NCBI GenBank assembly: GCA_020073565.1
Contig: JAIQEY010000009.1
Location: 62,001 to 126,000 of the forward strand
Direction: 5' to 3'
Length of the DNA: 64,000 bases
From: Terriglobia bacterium
GTDB taxonomy: Bacteria; Acidobacteriota; Terriglobia; Terriglobales; Acidobacteriaceae
The position numbers and the translations under genes were made by a program. The notes beneath the pieces were generated by a model, which saw nothing but the letters and a program-made list of their open reading frames with translations, was not told the DNA's origin and did not search any database. Below, in pieces: positions 50,555 through 60,843 of this stretch (positions within the stretch are counted from its first letter, which is position 1; every line of letters begins with the position of its first letter).

Positions 50555-52438
50555 GTGAGAACATCGCGCCTTATCATCCTTCTTGCGATGACGTGCCTGG
50601 TTGCTTACGCGATCTATCGACAACTCCAGCACAGCGGTCCCGCACCTGGAGTTCTGCATCCCGCGTCGTATCACATCGCGAACAGACCTCCGGCCTCTCA
50701 GAGCGATCCTGCCCAACTGTTTCGTGAAGGCGCGTCGTCTCAGATCGCAGTTCTTCTGACAAAGTCCTACGAGGACGCAGAGTCACCGGTACGATGCCTG
50801 AAAGCGATGGGGATTCCGTTTTTTGTGACCCACGATCTGCAAACCGCGTTGCGCCACAAGCTGCTTCTCTTGTATCCCGAGGTCGATGGAACGACTTTCG
50901 ATGCGGCTGAGGCTAAGGCAATTTTCGATTTCGTCAACCGCGGTGGCGTCGTTTTCGCACAGGATGTCTTCTGGGGCGGTTTCAAACCGCTGTTCGGTTT
51001 TGAAGATGTCATTCCTCTCCGTACCCGTCACAAGATCATCTTTGATACGACAGACCCGCACCCACCCGATCCCGTGTTCCAGTACTTGAACCGTGCAGCG
51101 GAGAAGGAAGTCCCGCTTGGTTCCGCTGAGATCAAGGAAGTCATCTGGACGAATGGCTACAAGCCCGCGGCAGGAGCGCAAACCCTGGGACGATTCGAGG
51201 ATGGTTCCGCCGCCGCTCTCCGGCACGACGTCGGGCGGGGTCACACGTACCTGATCGGGGTTGCGCTGAATGACGTTGTGCTGCGGAATCAGCAGAATCG
51301 TGATTACGAAGCACAGCGAATTTACGTAAATGGTTTCGAACCCGGAACCGACGTCTGGCTTCTTCTATTGCGCGCATGGTACGAAACCTACTCGGACTCT
51401 GGCATTCGCCTGGGCACGATTCCGCAGGGCAAGAGGTCGGTCTTGATGTTGTCGCACGACGTCGATTGGGAATATTCGTTCAAGCCGATGCTCGCTTTCG
51501 CCGACTTCGAAACTAACGCCGGCGTTTCCAGCACGTTTTTTGTGCAGACCAAGTATCTGGATGATGCGACCAGCCGGGCGTTTTTCTTTGGGCAATCGCT
51601 GGACGTATTACGCCAGTTGGCTCGCGGAAGCGACATCGAGAGCCACACCGTCATCCATTCAAAACTGTTCAATAAAGTGCCCTTGGGAACGGGGGAGGAA
51701 CGATATCCGAGCTATCACGCTCGCGCCACACGGGACAATCCGGCGCAGGATGCGACCGCGCTCGGAGAGGTCTGCGTGAGCAAAAGTCTGCTGGATGGTG
51801 AGCTGCAGGGACATGACACGATCTTTTTCCGTGCGGGCCATTTGCGGGTGCCCCCTTTTCTTCCCGAGGCGCTGGTGCGCTGCGGATACGAGTTTGATTC
51901 GTCGTTCACGGCCGGAGATGTGCTCTCCAATTTCCCGTCGGAATTGGACTTTGATTTGGGGATGACCGAGCCCTCAACCATATTCGAATTTCCAGTCACT
52001 TTGGAGGACGAGCAACTCCCACCGCTCCTCGACCGTCTTCCCGCAATGTTGGACACGATCGAAGCCAATGCGGAAAACGCAGCGCCGTCCGTTCTTCTGA
52101 TTCATAGCAACAACTCGCACGAAAAGCTGGAGGCAGAACGCGCCATTGTCTCCCGGCTTCCCAAGGACATTTTGGTCGAGAACATGATCGACTATGCCCG
52201 CTTCTGGAAGGCACGCAGCCAATTGCGTTGGTTTCCGCGGCTGGTCGACGGTGGAGAACAGATTGAAATCAATTCGGAGCTTCCCATCGCCGGACTCACT
52301 CTGGTATCAGTCCGCAAAATTCAGAATGCCTCTGGGGTGCCGGCGATTCGGTGGACCGATCATGACGTGATTCTCCCAAATCTCGCAGGTAAATCTACAG
52401 TTTTCGTGCACCTCGACTACTCCCGGTCGCCTCGATAG
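50555..52438 (+). CDS. membrane-anchored polysaccharide deacetylase-like protein
   Basis: GTG 50555 follows AGAGGAACTG and gives 627 residues with an N-terminal anchor (RLIILLAMTCLVAYAIYRQL). The first half is an alpha/beta region reminiscent of glutamine-amidotransferase-like folds. The second half is a NodB-type deacetylase of the HDVD kind: His301-Asp302-Val-Asp304 in MLSHDVDWEYSF, His364 and His368 in ESHTVIHSK (metal ligands), and FFRAGHLRVPP and LLIHSNNSHEK as later motifs. It likely removes acetyl groups from a polymer at the membrane surface. It heads a cluster with a barrel protein, HEAT protein and glycosyltransferase. Confidence 0.78.
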   Translation: MRTSRLIILLAMTCLVAYAIYRQLQHSGPAPGVLHPASYHIANRPPASQSDPAQLFREGASSQIAVLLTKSYEDAESPVRCLKAMGIPFFVTHDLQTALRHKLLLLYPEVDGTTFDAAEAKAIFDFVNRGGVVFAQDVFWGGFKPLFGFEDVIPLRTRHKIIFDTTDPHPPDPVFQYLNRAAEKEVPLGSAEIKEVIWTNGYKPAAGAQTLGRFEDGSAAALRHDVGRGHTYLIGVALNDVVLRNQQNRDYEAQRIYVNGFEPGTDVWLLLLRAWYETYSDSGIRLGTIPQGKRSVLMLSHDVDWEYSFKPMLAFADFETNAGVSSTFFVQTKYLDDATSRAFFFGQSLDVLRQLARGSDIESHTVIHSKLFNKVPLGTGEERYPSYHARATRDNPAQDATALGEVCVSKSLLDGELQGHDTIFFRAGHLRVPPFLPEALVRCGYEFDSSFTAGDVLSNFPSELDFDLGMTEPSTIFEFPVTLEDEQLPPLLDRLPAMLDTIEANAENAAPSVLLIHSNNSHEKLEAERAIVSRLPKDILVENMIDYARFWKARSQLRWFPRLVDGGEQIEINSELPIAGLTLVSVRKIQNASGVPAIRWTDHDVILPNLAGKSTVFVHLDYSRSPR

Positions 52439-52473
52439 TCGCCCTCGAAACCTTCCCAGACTCTGACCAACCC

Positions 52474-52515
52474 AACAGGTGAAATGGGCCAGCTCAGTTA
52501 CTTCAGTCACCTGTT
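52474..52515. repeat. 9-bp inverted repeat in the leader of the TPR/barrel gene
   Basis: AACAGGTGA (52474-52482) and TCACCTGTT (52507-52515) are perfect complements around a 24-base loop. A second small hairpin, GTAGG-CATT-CCTAC (52520-52533), follows. Both lie in the 225-base gap before the barrel gene and could be an operator or an mRNA structure. Confidence 0.4.
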
Positions 52516-52663
52516 TGAAGTAGGCATTCCTACCGATGTTCTAGGTGTTGCTCAGTGTCCCGGGAGTAGTGTACTCGCCGATCTCTCCTTGGACTCCGGG
52601 CGGCAAGTTCCTGCGCGCGGTTCAACCCATGCTCAATGTGGAAGCCAGCGCAGAAGGAGAAGC

Positions 52664-53926
52664 GTGAGTTTGCTCAACAGATTGCCTTCTCGCCACCGGC
52701 GGGCCGCCTTTGTATTCATAGGCGTGGCTTGGCTGTTGCTGGCTTCCACGCGCATCCTCGCGGAGGAGGACTGGCAGCAGCAGGTGCGCACTGCGGTTGA
52801 CCAGCACCAGATTCCCGCAGCGCTGGCCGTCGTGGACCACCGCCTGGCAGATGCTCCGGACGATATGGAAGCTCGCGCCTGGCGAGGACGGTTGTTCGGA
52901 TGGACCGGCCGTTGGCACGAAGCGGAAACCGAGTACTATCTCGTACTCGACAAGTTTCCAAACGATGAAGATGTGCTCGTTGGCCTCGCGGATGTTCTGC
53001 TGTGGCAGCAAAAATACTCAGAAGCGCTGGTAGTTCTGGAAACGGCTCGAAATGCAGCTCCGCAGAACTCGGAAATCCTTGTTCGACGTGCCAGAGTGCT
53101 TTCTCTGCTGCAGCGCACTGCCGAGGCCCGGGCCCAGTTTCAGACCGTCCTGGCCCATGACCCCACAAACCGGGCTGCGATCAATGGCTTGGCAAATCTC
53201 AAAGGCGTCCCCAGATACGAGCTTCGAATTGGCGAGGAAGCAGATTTCTTCAACTACACCGACAACGCCCAGGTTGAAACGGTGACCCTCGCGGCACATT
53301 GGAACGATAAGTGGACCACTGGGATTGGTGTCAGCCCGTACCACCTTTTTGGCGAAAACGCAGTAAAGATTTGGGCTGGCGCTGCTTATCGTTTCCACCA
53401 AAACAATTGGGTGCGTGTTCTCGGTGCGGGGGCAAATCCACAAGATGTCGTCCCCGAAAGAGAGGTACTCGTCGAGTATGGGCACGGGTTCCGATTCTCC
53501 AACCCATGGTTCAAGGGCCTGGAGAGTTCCTATCAGGAACATTCTCTCTGGTATCGGGGAGCTCAGGTCGTCGCACTAAATGCGACTGACATTTTTTATC
53601 TGCCCAAAGAATGGACGTGGACGTTGTCCGTCACCGGCGCCCGCACTCAGTTCCCTAGTGGCGAATCGGATTGGGTTCCTTCGGGTTCGACAAAGGTCGG
53701 ATTTCCACTGTATCGAAAACTCTCTGGCAATGCGCTGTTTGCCGTTGGCGCCGAGAATTTCGCCCAGGTGGATCAAATCGGGCGTTTGTCGGCTCGCACC
53801 TATGGCGGTGGTCTGCGCTATCGCTTTGCCGAAACTCAAGACGTCACCGGCTTTGTCGCCAGGCAAGCTCGCGAACACGGACAGAACCAGACCAGCCTTG
53901 GATTGAGCTATGGGATCCGCTTCTAG
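52664..53926 (+). CDS. TPR protein with YaiO-like outer-membrane beta-barrel
   Basis: The GTG at 52664 follows AGAAGGAGAAGC, giving 420 residues; 60 codons upstream in frame carry no signal. After a signal anchor (RRAAFVFIGVAWLLLASTR) there are TPR units at about residues 35-180 (ARAWRGRLFGWTGRWHEAE; VLVGLADVLLWQQKYSEAL) and then a barrel from about residue 190 (YELRIGEEADFFNYTDNAQ ... LGLSYGIRF) ending in an aromatic residue as outer-membrane proteins do. TPR plus barrel is the plan of polysaccharide export porins such as PgaA and of YaiO. It overlaps the HEAT gene by 17 bases. Confidence 0.82.
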   Translation: MSLLNRLPSRHRRAAFVFIGVAWLLLASTRILAEEDWQQQVRTAVDQHQIPAALAVVDHRLADAPDDMEARAWRGRLFGWTGRWHEAETEYYLVLDKFPNDEDVLVGLADVLLWQQKYSEALVVLETARNAAPQNSEILVRRARVLSLLQRTAEARAQFQTVLAHDPTNRAAINGLANLKGVPRYELRIGEEADFFNYTDNAQVETVTLAAHWNDKWTTGIGVSPYHLFGENAVKIWAGAAYRFHQNNWVRVLGAGANPQDVVPEREVLVEYGHGFRFSNPWFKGLESSYQEHSLWYRGAQVVALNATDIFYLPKEWTWTLSVTGARTQFPSGESDWVPSGSTKVGFPLYRKLSGNALFAVGAENFAQVDQIGRLSARTYGGGLRYRFAETQDVTGFVARQAREHGQNQTSLGLSYGIRF

Positions 53927-55115
53927 CTGGCTTCCAAATCTCGGCCTGGCCTGGCTGGTGGCCAGGGCGATTCTGTCTTCCCTGCTGGGAATCTTGCTGT
54001 TAGTGGGCTTTATTGTGTTTCGCCGCTGGTACCGGGGACGTCACTTTAACCGTTTAAGCCGGCGCACCGTAGCCCTTCGCGAGCAATGGCCGGAGATTCT
54101 GGCGGGAAAGATTCCGGGTTCCGCTTGGCGGTTGAACGTTCTTGACTGCCAGATTGTGGAAGATATTCTGCTGGACAACATAGAAGTTTCCGACAAGAAC
54201 CAACTCCCAACGTTCCTCGCCTGCTTGCGCAATAGCGGATTGCTCGACCTGCGCATCCGCCAGGCGCGTTCCTCAGAGGGTTGGCAGAAGCGCCTGGCAC
54301 TGCTCGCATTGGGACGCACACGGGCACCCGAGGCCGTGCCTGCACTGGTTGAGGCACTGGAGTCTCCTTCGGAAGAGACCCGCGTGGCAGCAGTTCGGGG
54401 ACTCGGTCGAATTTCGTCGCCCCAAGCCGCGTTTCCCCTCCTGGACCTCTTCGCTGCGGAGCAGTTGCATGTCCCTGAACATACGTTGAAGAATGCTCTG
54501 TTGAATTGTTGCCGCGAGACGCCAGAAGTCCTTGTCCCTTACCTGGATCATGCGAGCGGGCGAACAAGGGAGCTAATTGCGCGCGTCCTCGGAGAACTCG
54601 CCAATCCCAGTCTCGGCGAAGAACTGCTGATTTTGGCAGCCGACCCTCTTCCGGAAGTTCGCGCATCGGCAGCTCGCGCGCTGGCAAAAGTTCAGCCCGA
54701 AATCTCCTTCCCTGTGCTCTCGACCCTGGCCGCAGATGCGGAGTGGTTTGTTCGCCTTCGCGCGGTGATTGCCATGAGTTCCCTCGATCACTCCGGCAAG
54801 ATTTACGTACTGCTGCGCGCGTTGTGCGATTTGAATCGCCACGTGAGGCAGAGGGCCGCGTGGACCCTGGCCCGCACGCACCAGGGCAAGGAAGAAATTC
54901 TTGAGAAGGTCGCAGCCACGCAGGACAACTACGCCTTGCAGGCGTTCCTGTCGGAACTGGAGCGTTGCGGCTCTCTGGACGCTGCGTTGGACGGTCTGGG
55001 AAATATTGCCGATCGCGCACTCGGAGCCGCTGATCTCGAGAATGTCGCCGCGCTCGTGCGTGACCATTTCGCTGCGCCCGCCAAGGTTACGGCCGCGGTG
55101 GCGGGGAAACGCTGA
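53910..55115 (+). CDS. membrane-anchored HEAT-repeat protein
   Basis: The 401-residue protein has one N-terminal helix (WLVARAILSSLLGILLLVGF followed by IVFRRWYRG) and a cytoplasmic array of HEAT-type repeats from about residue 120: KRLALLALGRTRAPEAVPAL, RVAAVRGLGRISSPQAAFPL, VRASAARALAKVQPEISFPV, VRQRAAWTLARTHQGKEEIL. HEAT arrays are scaffolds and carry no catalytic motif. Placed between an export barrel and a processive glycosyltransferase, with overlaps on both sides, it could be a synthase partner that substitutes for small subunits such as PgaD. That role is inferred only from context. Confidence 0.82.
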   Translation: MGSASSWLPNLGLAWLVARAILSSLLGILLLVGFIVFRRWYRGRHFNRLSRRTVALREQWPEILAGKIPGSAWRLNVLDCQIVEDILLDNIEVSDKNQLPTFLACLRNSGLLDLRIRQARSSEGWQKRLALLALGRTRAPEAVPALVEALESPSEETRVAAVRGLGRISSPQAAFPLLDLFAAEQLHVPEHTLKNALLNCCRETPEVLVPYLDHASGRTRELIARVLGELANPSLGEELLILAADPLPEVRASAARALAKVQPEISFPVLSTLAADAEWFVRLRAVIAMSSLDHSGKIYVLLRALCDLNRHVRQRAAWTLARTHQGKEEILEKVAATQDNYALQAFLSELERCGSLDAALDGLGNIADRALGAADLENVAALVRDHFAAPAKVTAAVAGKR

Positions 55116-56527
55116 TGTTGCGCTTTCTCGAAATCTCCAACGACAGCTTGTTCGTCTATTACCTCGTCTCGAACCTGATCAACCTGATGTTGCTCATCGT
55201 GGCCATTTACCAGAACACGCTCCATCGCAATCGACTGGCGAGCCTTCGTCTGGATAGCCTCAAATCGTCTCCGTTTACACCACCCATCAGTCTGCTGGTG
55301 CCGGCCCGCAACGAGGAGATGTGCATTGTGGCCAACGTGCGGTCTCTGCTTCGACTGGACTACCCGGAGCTGGAAGTGATTGTCGTCAACGACGCATCCA
55401 GCGACCAAACCATGGAAAGACTGCGGGAAGATTTCGGCCTCCATCGCGCGCCCATCCTCTATATTGCGGAGATTGAGACCGCGCCGGTAATCGCGATCTA
55501 CCGGAGCCTGGCGCATCCTCAATTGTTGGTGTTGCATAAGCAATCGGCAGGGTGCAAGGCCGACGCCATCAATGCTGGAATTAACGCCGCCAGCAGCCCC
55601 TACGTTTGTGTCGTGGATGCCGATTCGATTCTCGAAAAAGACTCTCTGTCCCGCATTATGGCCGGCATCATCTCGGATCCGGAACGGGTGGTCGCCGTCG
55701 GGGGAATTGTTCGCATACTGAATGGATCGAAGGTTGAACAAGCCGAACTGAAGGAAGTCCGCCTGCCCCGAACTCATATCGAAATGCTGCAAGTCATCGA
55801 GTACTTGCGCGCCTTCCTGGTGGGCCGGGAGGCCTGGGCAGCATTCAATCTGCTACCCATCATTTCGGGCGCTTTTGGCATCTTCCGACGCGATCTCCTG
55901 TTGAAGATCGGGGGCTTTCGCGCCGATGCCGTGGGCGAAGACTTCGACCTGATCGTTCGTCTCCACCGCCATCTGCATGACCACGACACCGGCTACCGCA
56001 TCAACTTTGTTCCCGACCCGACCTGTTGGACGGAAGCGCCATCCGACTACACGTCCCTGGCTCGCCAAAGGGCACGTTGGCATAAAGGACTTCTGGATAC
56101 GCTCTGGTTCACGCGCGACATGTTGTTCCGGAGGCAATACGGACGCGTGGGCTGGGTCATCCTCCCGTATATGTGGCTGTTCGAGTGCCTTGCCCCGGTG
56201 ATTGAACTGCTCGGGTACACGACCATCGTGCTGGCGGCTGTCTTAGGTTGCCTGAGTCAGCAGTTCTTCCTGCAGTTCCTTTTGTTCGGATATGCCTTCG
56301 CCACGTTGATTTCAGTCGGTTCCGTGCTGCTCGAGGAGATGAACTACCGCCGCTACATAAGGTGGCGGGAGGTCGCATGGTTACTGATCTACTGCCTCTT
56401 TGAACACTTTCCGTACCGCCAAATGACAATGTTCTGGCGATTGCGAGGAATTTGGGAGTATCTCCGCGGCGACTTGAGTTGGCACCACGTGAAACGAACC
56501 GGGGCCTCCGCCAGCGCTCAACTCTGA
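55115..56527 (+). CDS. processive family 2 glycosyltransferase, membrane-bound
   Basis: This 470-residue enzyme starts inside the HEAT stop codon (TGATG). An N-terminal helix (LVSNLINLMLLIVAIYQ) precedes the GT2 domain with Asp93 (VVNDASSD), the DAD metal motif at 168-170, the catalytic GED at 274-276 and QRARW at 318-322, the hallmark of processive synthases such as PgaC, cellulose and hyaluronan synthases. Three or four C-terminal helices form the likely translocation channel. With the deacetylase, barrel and HEAT genes it would polymerise and pass a beta-linked, partly deacetylated polysaccharide across the membrane. Confidence 0.9.
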   Translation: MLRFLEISNDSLFVYYLVSNLINLMLLIVAIYQNTLHRNRLASLRLDSLKSSPFTPPISLLVPARNEEMCIVANVRSLLRLDYPELEVIVVNDASSDQTMERLREDFGLHRAPILYIAEIETAPVIAIYRSLAHPQLLVLHKQSAGCKADAINAGINAASSPYVCVVDADSILEKDSLSRIMAGIISDPERVVAVGGIVRILNGSKVEQAELKEVRLPRTHIEMLQVIEYLRAFLVGREAWAAFNLLPIISGAFGIFRRDLLLKIGGFRADAVGEDFDLIVRLHRHLHDHDTGYRINFVPDPTCWTEAPSDYTSLARQRARWHKGLLDTLWFTRDMLFRRQYGRVGWVILPYMWLFECLAPVIELLGYTTIVLAAVLGCLSQQFFLQFLLFGYAFATLISVGSVLLEEMNYRRYIRWREVAWLLIYCLFEHFPYRQMTMFWRLRGIWEYLRGDLSWHHVKRTGASASAQL

Positions 56528-56594
56528 GCGGCGAACAACGGCAGCGTAGCAACGAAACCGCTTCGAAGCACGAATGGCGCGTGAAGTTGGGTTG

Positions 56595-59300
56595 TTATCG
56601 GCGCCATTCGTCGATCAAGTTGGCGACCAATCCTGTCCAACCTGTCTGGTGGCTGGCGCCCAGTCCCAGGCCGGTATCACCATGGTAGTACTCGTTGAAG
56701 AGCAGGCAGTCGCCCCAGAGCGGATCCTCCTGGAATTTCCGGTACTCGCCGAAGCAGGGTCTCTTGCCTTCCAGATTGCGTGTGAAAATTGAGATCATGC
56801 GGTTGGCAGTCTCCTCCGCGACCACAAAGGGCGTGACAGTTTTACCATCGCCTCCGGGAATGCGCACAGTGCATTGCGGTCCCAGTGCATCGCTGAATCG
56901 CAAGAAGGAATGGATCAGCAGGTACGAGGTCGGAAACCACACCGGACCGCGCCAGTTGGAATTCCCTCCCTTGAGTTTGACTTCGGCTTCGCCGGCTTCG
57001 TAACCGAGCGTGCGGTCTCCGAACTGAAAGGGGTGGTGCTGATGATATTTCGATAGGCTGCGGATCCCGTACGGCGAAAGAAACTCTCCCGGATCCCAGA
57101 TGCGTTCGAGCAAGCGCTTGAACTGGTTCGGGTCCGCGATCGATAGCACATAGCGTTTGCGTCCGTCGTCCACCGCATAGCACGCATCCCCGACCAGGTC
57201 AGGCCGGTTCTGAATGAACCATTCCACGTCCTTCAGGAAGCTGGGGTACGTCTTCAGTTCCTCCCGGTCGAGCACCTCAATCCCGTAGAGCGGAATCAAG
57301 CCGACCAGCGAACGCAGGCGGAATTTATGAAATTCGCCGTTGGGATAACGGAGTACGTCGTAAAAAAAACCTTCCTTCTCGTCCCACAACTGGTATTGGC
57401 GGCCGCCCATCTTCTTCATGGCTGCGCCGATGTAGATGAAGTGCTCGAAGAACTTGGTCGCTACACCCTCGTACACCCTGTTCTGTTTCGCAAGCTCCAG
57501 CGCGATGCGCATCAGGTAAAGACAGAAGAAGCCCATCCAGCCGGTTGCGTCCGCCTGTTCCAGGATCGCGCCGCCGGGAAATCGTTCGCCGCGGTCCACC
57601 ACCGCAATGTTGTCCAGACCAAGAAAACCGCCTTCGAAAACGTTGTTGCCCTGGCTGTCGACGCGGTTCACCCACCAGGCAAAATTCATCAGCAATTTGT
57701 GCAGACACTTTTCCAGAAACTCTGTATCACCTGTTCCGGTCCGCTGCTTCTCGGTCTGATACACACGCCAGCAGGCCCAGGCGTGCATTGGTGGATTCAA
57801 GTCGGAGAACTCCCACTCATAAGCAGGAATTTGACCGTTGGGATGTTGGAATTGCTCAAACAACAACACCCACAGATTTTCCTTGGCAAAATCCGGATCG
57901 ACCAGCGCCAGGCTGATGCACTGGAATGCCAAGTCCCAGGCAGCGAACCACGGGAACTCCCACTTGTCGGGCATGGAAAGGATGCGCATCGAGTTCACAT
58001 GCCGCCAGTGAACATTGCGGATCCGTTTCCGGGATTCCGGCGGCGGCAGTTTGGGGTTGTCGCCCTCCAGCCACAGGTTTACGTCCCACAAATAAATCTG
58101 CTTGCCCCATAGCATTCCCGCCAGCGCCTGCCGCTGAATTTCTTTCTCTTCCGCGGTGGCCCTAGGAGGATGCACGATGGCATAGAACTGATCAGCTTCC
58201 TTTTTTCTTTGCGAGACTACCTTGTCCAGGTCATCCAGAGGTCGACCCATCTTCTCGGGCGTTAACCGCAGGCGAAGCACGACGGACTCTCCAGCCGCGA
58301 CAGAATATTTGTAGTGAACACACGCCTTGGTTCCTACCCCTGCCGGATTTACGCAGTCCTCTCCGTTCACGATCTGGCGATGGAATGCGTCCTTCACATA
58401 TGGTTTGCGATTGCTTGCGGATTGATAGAGCCGCACCGCGTTGTTCTCGTTGTTCGTAAACAGCAGCTTACCGTCAACGGGAGCATAGAGGTAGCGGCGG
58501 CCCAGCGAGTATGGAAATTGGAGATTGTGTAGGGCGGCCTTCTGGAAATCATCCGCCACCAGCGTGATGTGGTTGGCGGCTGATTCAAAGCTGATCAGGG
58601 GCTCGCTGCCCTGCGGATCAGTCCAAGCCCAGGTGTTGCGGAACCACAAGTGGGGCAGCAGATGAAGGTCGGCGGCCTCCGGGCCGCGGTTGAAAGCTTC
58701 GATACGGATGCAAATGTCTTCTGGCCCCGACTTGGCATACTCGACGAACACGTCGAAGTAGCGGTCGTCGTCGAAGATCCCCGTATCCAGCAGTTCGTAC
58801 TCGGGCGCTCCGGTCTGCCCTGAGCGCCAGCGGTTTTCCTCTAACAATTGCGCGTAGGGAAACTCCCGCTGCGGATATTTGTAGAGCATCCGCATGTAGC
58901 TATGGGTTGGCGTGTTGTCGAGATAGAACCAGTATTCTTTGACGTCTTCGCCGTGATTGCCCTCGTTGCCGGAGAGTCCGAACATTCGCTCCTTGAGGAT
59001 CGGGTCACGGCCATTCCAAAGCGCCAGGGCAAATACCAGGAGCTGGTAACGATCGCAGATGCCCGCGATGCCGTCTTCTCCCCAGCGATAGGCCTTGCTG
59101 CGCGCCATGTCGTGAGTGAGGAAGTCCCACGCGCGTCCATCTGGGCTGTAGTCTTCCCGTACGCTCCCCCAGGAACGCTCGCTGACATAGGGCCCCCACT
59201 TGCGCCAGGGCGCGACCATTTCGTTGGATTGCTCAGCCAGGCGCTGGTGTTCCGGACTGAGCGAAGGACTGCCGGGGGTGGCGCTCGGTTTGTCGGCCAT
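56595..59300 (-). CDS. MGH1-type glycoside hydrolase (GH63-like glucosidase)
   Basis: The 901-residue protein lacks a signal peptide. It has an N-terminal beta-rich domain ([39 protein letters not shown]) and an (alpha/alpha)6 barrel: [40 protein letters not shown], and [20 protein letters not shown] near the end. These fit the MGH1-like/GH63 group acting on alpha-glucosides or mannosyl compounds such as mannosylglycerate. It starts two bases after the stop of the multiheme cytochrome gene, with AAGGAAG upstream. The pairing of a cytosolic glycosidase with an exported cytochrome is unexplained. It converges with the GT2 gene. Confidence 0.83.
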   Translation of the reverse strand: MADKPSATPGSPSLSPEHQRLAEQSNEMVAPWRKWGPYVSERSWGSVREDYSPDGRAWDFLTHDMARSKAYRWGEDGIAGICDRYQLLVFALALWNGRDPILKERMFGLSGNEGNHGEDVKEYWFYLDNTPTHSYMRMLYKYPQREFPYAQLLEENRWRSGQTGAPEYELLDTGIFDDDRYFDVFVEYAKSGPEDICIRIEAFNRGPEAADLHLLPHLWFRNTWAWTDPQGSEPLISFESAANHITLVADDFQKAALHNLQFPYSLGRRYLYAPVDGKLLFTNNENNAVRLYQSASNRKPYVKDAFHRQIVNGEDCVNPAGVGTKACVHYKYSVAAGESVVLRLRLTPEKMGRPLDDLDKVVSQRKKEADQFYAIVHPPRATAEEKEIQRQALAGMLWGKQIYLWDVNLWLEGDNPKLPPPESRKRIRNVHWRHVNSMRILSMPDKWEFPWFAAWDLAFQCISLALVDPDFAKENLWVLLFEQFQHPNGQIPAYEWEFSDLNPPMHAWACWRVYQTEKQRTGTGDTEFLEKCLHKLLMNFAWWVNRVDSQGNNVFEGGFLGLDNIAVVDRGERFPGGAILEQADATGWMGFFCLYLMRIALELAKQNRVYEGVATKFFEHFIYIGAAMKKMGGRQYQLWDEKEGFFYDVLRYPNGEFHKFRLRSLVGLIPLYGIEVLDREELKTYPSFLKDVEWFIQNRPDLVGDACYAVDDGRKRYVLSIADPNQFKRLLERIWDPGEFLSPYGIRSLSKYHQHHPFQFGDRTLGYEAGEAEVKLKGGNSNWRGPVWFPTSYLLIHSFLRFSDALGPQCTVRIPGGDGKTVTPFVVAEETANRMISIFTRNLEGKRPCFGEYRKFQEDPLWGDCLLFNEYYHGDTGLGLGASHQTGWTGLVANLIDEWRR

Positions 59301-59302
59301 GA

Positions 59303-60643
59303 TTAGTGGCTTCCTTTTTGTTCCGACAGGAGCGCACTCACCTTCTGCATTTGCGCCGCAAACCGGGGTGCGTTGTAGGCGGACGGATCGTCGAGTTGCT
59401 GGAAGAGGCCGTTGATCGCGGCGCGGATTTCCGCTTCGGCGGGGTCTTTTGTATTCTTTTTGTACACCCCGAACAGCGAGTCCAGCGACATGGCCGCCTG
59501 TCCGGCGGCGCGCTGTCCGTGTTGGGAGATGGCACTGGCATCGCCGGTGATTTTCCGCATCACTCGCAGAGTGAACGCCTGATCATAACTGCGACCGTTC
59601 AGCGCGCCGGCCAGAGAATGGGCGAGCTCCGCGGCGCGCTCTGCTGAAGCCGCGATTTGTTCACGGTCGCCGCTGAGTTGTCCCATCAAACCGCTGAGGG
59701 TTGCCAGTTCGGATTCGAGCTTGTCCGCGGTGGCTGCATCGGTCTCTGCAGCGGCGTAGCGGAATACCACGAAGCGCGAGGCATTCCAGGCCGGCACGCC
59801 CGGTGTGCGACCGGCATAGCCTACCTCCTGACGCCAGCTGTCTTTCGGGGCTGTCAGGCTGTGGTGGCAGGCAAAGCAATCGAGCTCGGCATATTCCGGC
59901 CAGGTGGAACTGCGGGCGCGGCGGGCGAGACGCTGCAGGCTATCGCGTAATTGCATGCCCTGACCCACCGCCCACTCTTTCGTTCCGAACCACGAAGCCT
60001 CGTCGGAGTCTTTCCAGTGGCGGGGCATCACCGCGCTGAACAGATTGAGTTCGAAGGTCAGGTCAGGATGGCCGGCCGCAATCATCTGGTGATCGACGGA
60101 TTGTTCTTCCGTTCCGACGTGGCAATGAAGGCAAGTATGGCTGCGGATCGCCAGGTCGCGCAGATCGCGCATCCCGAGCTGGGCCTTCTGCTCGGCGGTT
60201 CGTGTCTCCCAATCCTTAACCGTGTGCGGCCCCAGCCAACCGGCCGCTGGGCCGTGGCAATGCTCGCAGCTCACGCCGTCACTGATGTCGAAGCTCTGCG
60301 CGCGCATCTCGGGAGCGACGGCGAGCGCGTGACAGGCAAGGCATTTCTGGTTCTGGTTGGGAGGGGACTTCAGGTTCAGAATCCGCGCCATGCGCACCGA
60401 AACGTCATTCGACAGCACCTGGTAGGCACGCGCGTGCTTGTCCTGCCCGGCCCAAATGCTGTACTCGTTCTGGGCAACATGCGTGATTTGTTTCGGCTGA
60501 ATGCTTCCGTGGCAACTGCTGGAGGCGCATCCGCCCGGGCCGTTGTACTTGCCCACCACCGTGTTCTGGGCCGACGCTGAAGTGACGCAGGCCAGTGTCG
60601 CACACGCCGCCCATCGCCACGCCACTTGTCCCTTGTCCGCCAT
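59303..60643 (-). CDS. exported multiheme cytochrome c family protein
   Basis: I start at ATG 60643 ([19 protein letters not shown]), since GGAAA lies six bases before it; ATG 60649 and TTG 60661 are alternatives. The 446-residue precursor has a signal peptide ending near TSASAQ, then four CxxCH motifs (CLACH, CEHCH, CLHCH, CFACHH) and one CASSSCH with four residues between the cysteines, an atypical heme site known in some multiheme proteins. The C-terminal third is helical and heme-free. Isolated histidines ([23 protein letters not shown]) may serve as distal ligands. It is the first gene of a two-gene unit with the glycosidase. Confidence 0.85.
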   Translation of the reverse strand: MADKGQVAWRWAACATLACVTSASAQNTVVGKYNGPGGCASSSCHGSIQPKQITHVAQNEYSIWAGQDKHARAYQVLSNDVSVRMARILNLKSPPNQNQKCLACHALAVAPEMRAQSFDISDGVSCEHCHGPAAGWLGPHTVKDWETRTAEQKAQLGMRDLRDLAIRSHTCLHCHVGTEEQSVDHQMIAAGHPDLTFELNLFSAVMPRHWKDSDEASWFGTKEWAVGQGMQLRDSLQRLARRARSSTWPEYAELDCFACHHSLTAPKDSWRQEVGYAGRTPGVPAWNASRFVVFRYAAAETDAATADKLESELATLSGLMGQLSGDREQIAASAERAAELAHSLAGALNGRSYDQAFTLRVMRKITGDASAISQHGQRAAGQAAMSLDSLFGVYKKNTKDPAEAEIRAAINGLFQQLDDPSAYNAPRFAAQMQKVSALLSEQKGSH

Positions 60644-60843
60644 GCGCATTTTCCAAGGCAATTGTTTTGCTTATACCCACTCTGTAGCGCGAAATCAATT
60701 GACGGCATGGTTCGCCCCCAAACCTCAGGACAGGGTCGGTGGTAAGTCTTCCTGCCCCAAGTTCGCCATTCCCCAAGGCTGTCCTTTGACGTTAAGATTT
60801 CAGCCAACCTCGTCATCATGCGGAACCAAGGGGACCGTGGCAC

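Noticed and set aside
52593..52609. GG-N10-GC sigma-54-like match before the TPR/barrel gene
   Set aside because: Only the GG and GC agree; neighbouring positions depart strongly from consensus, so chance is the better explanation.
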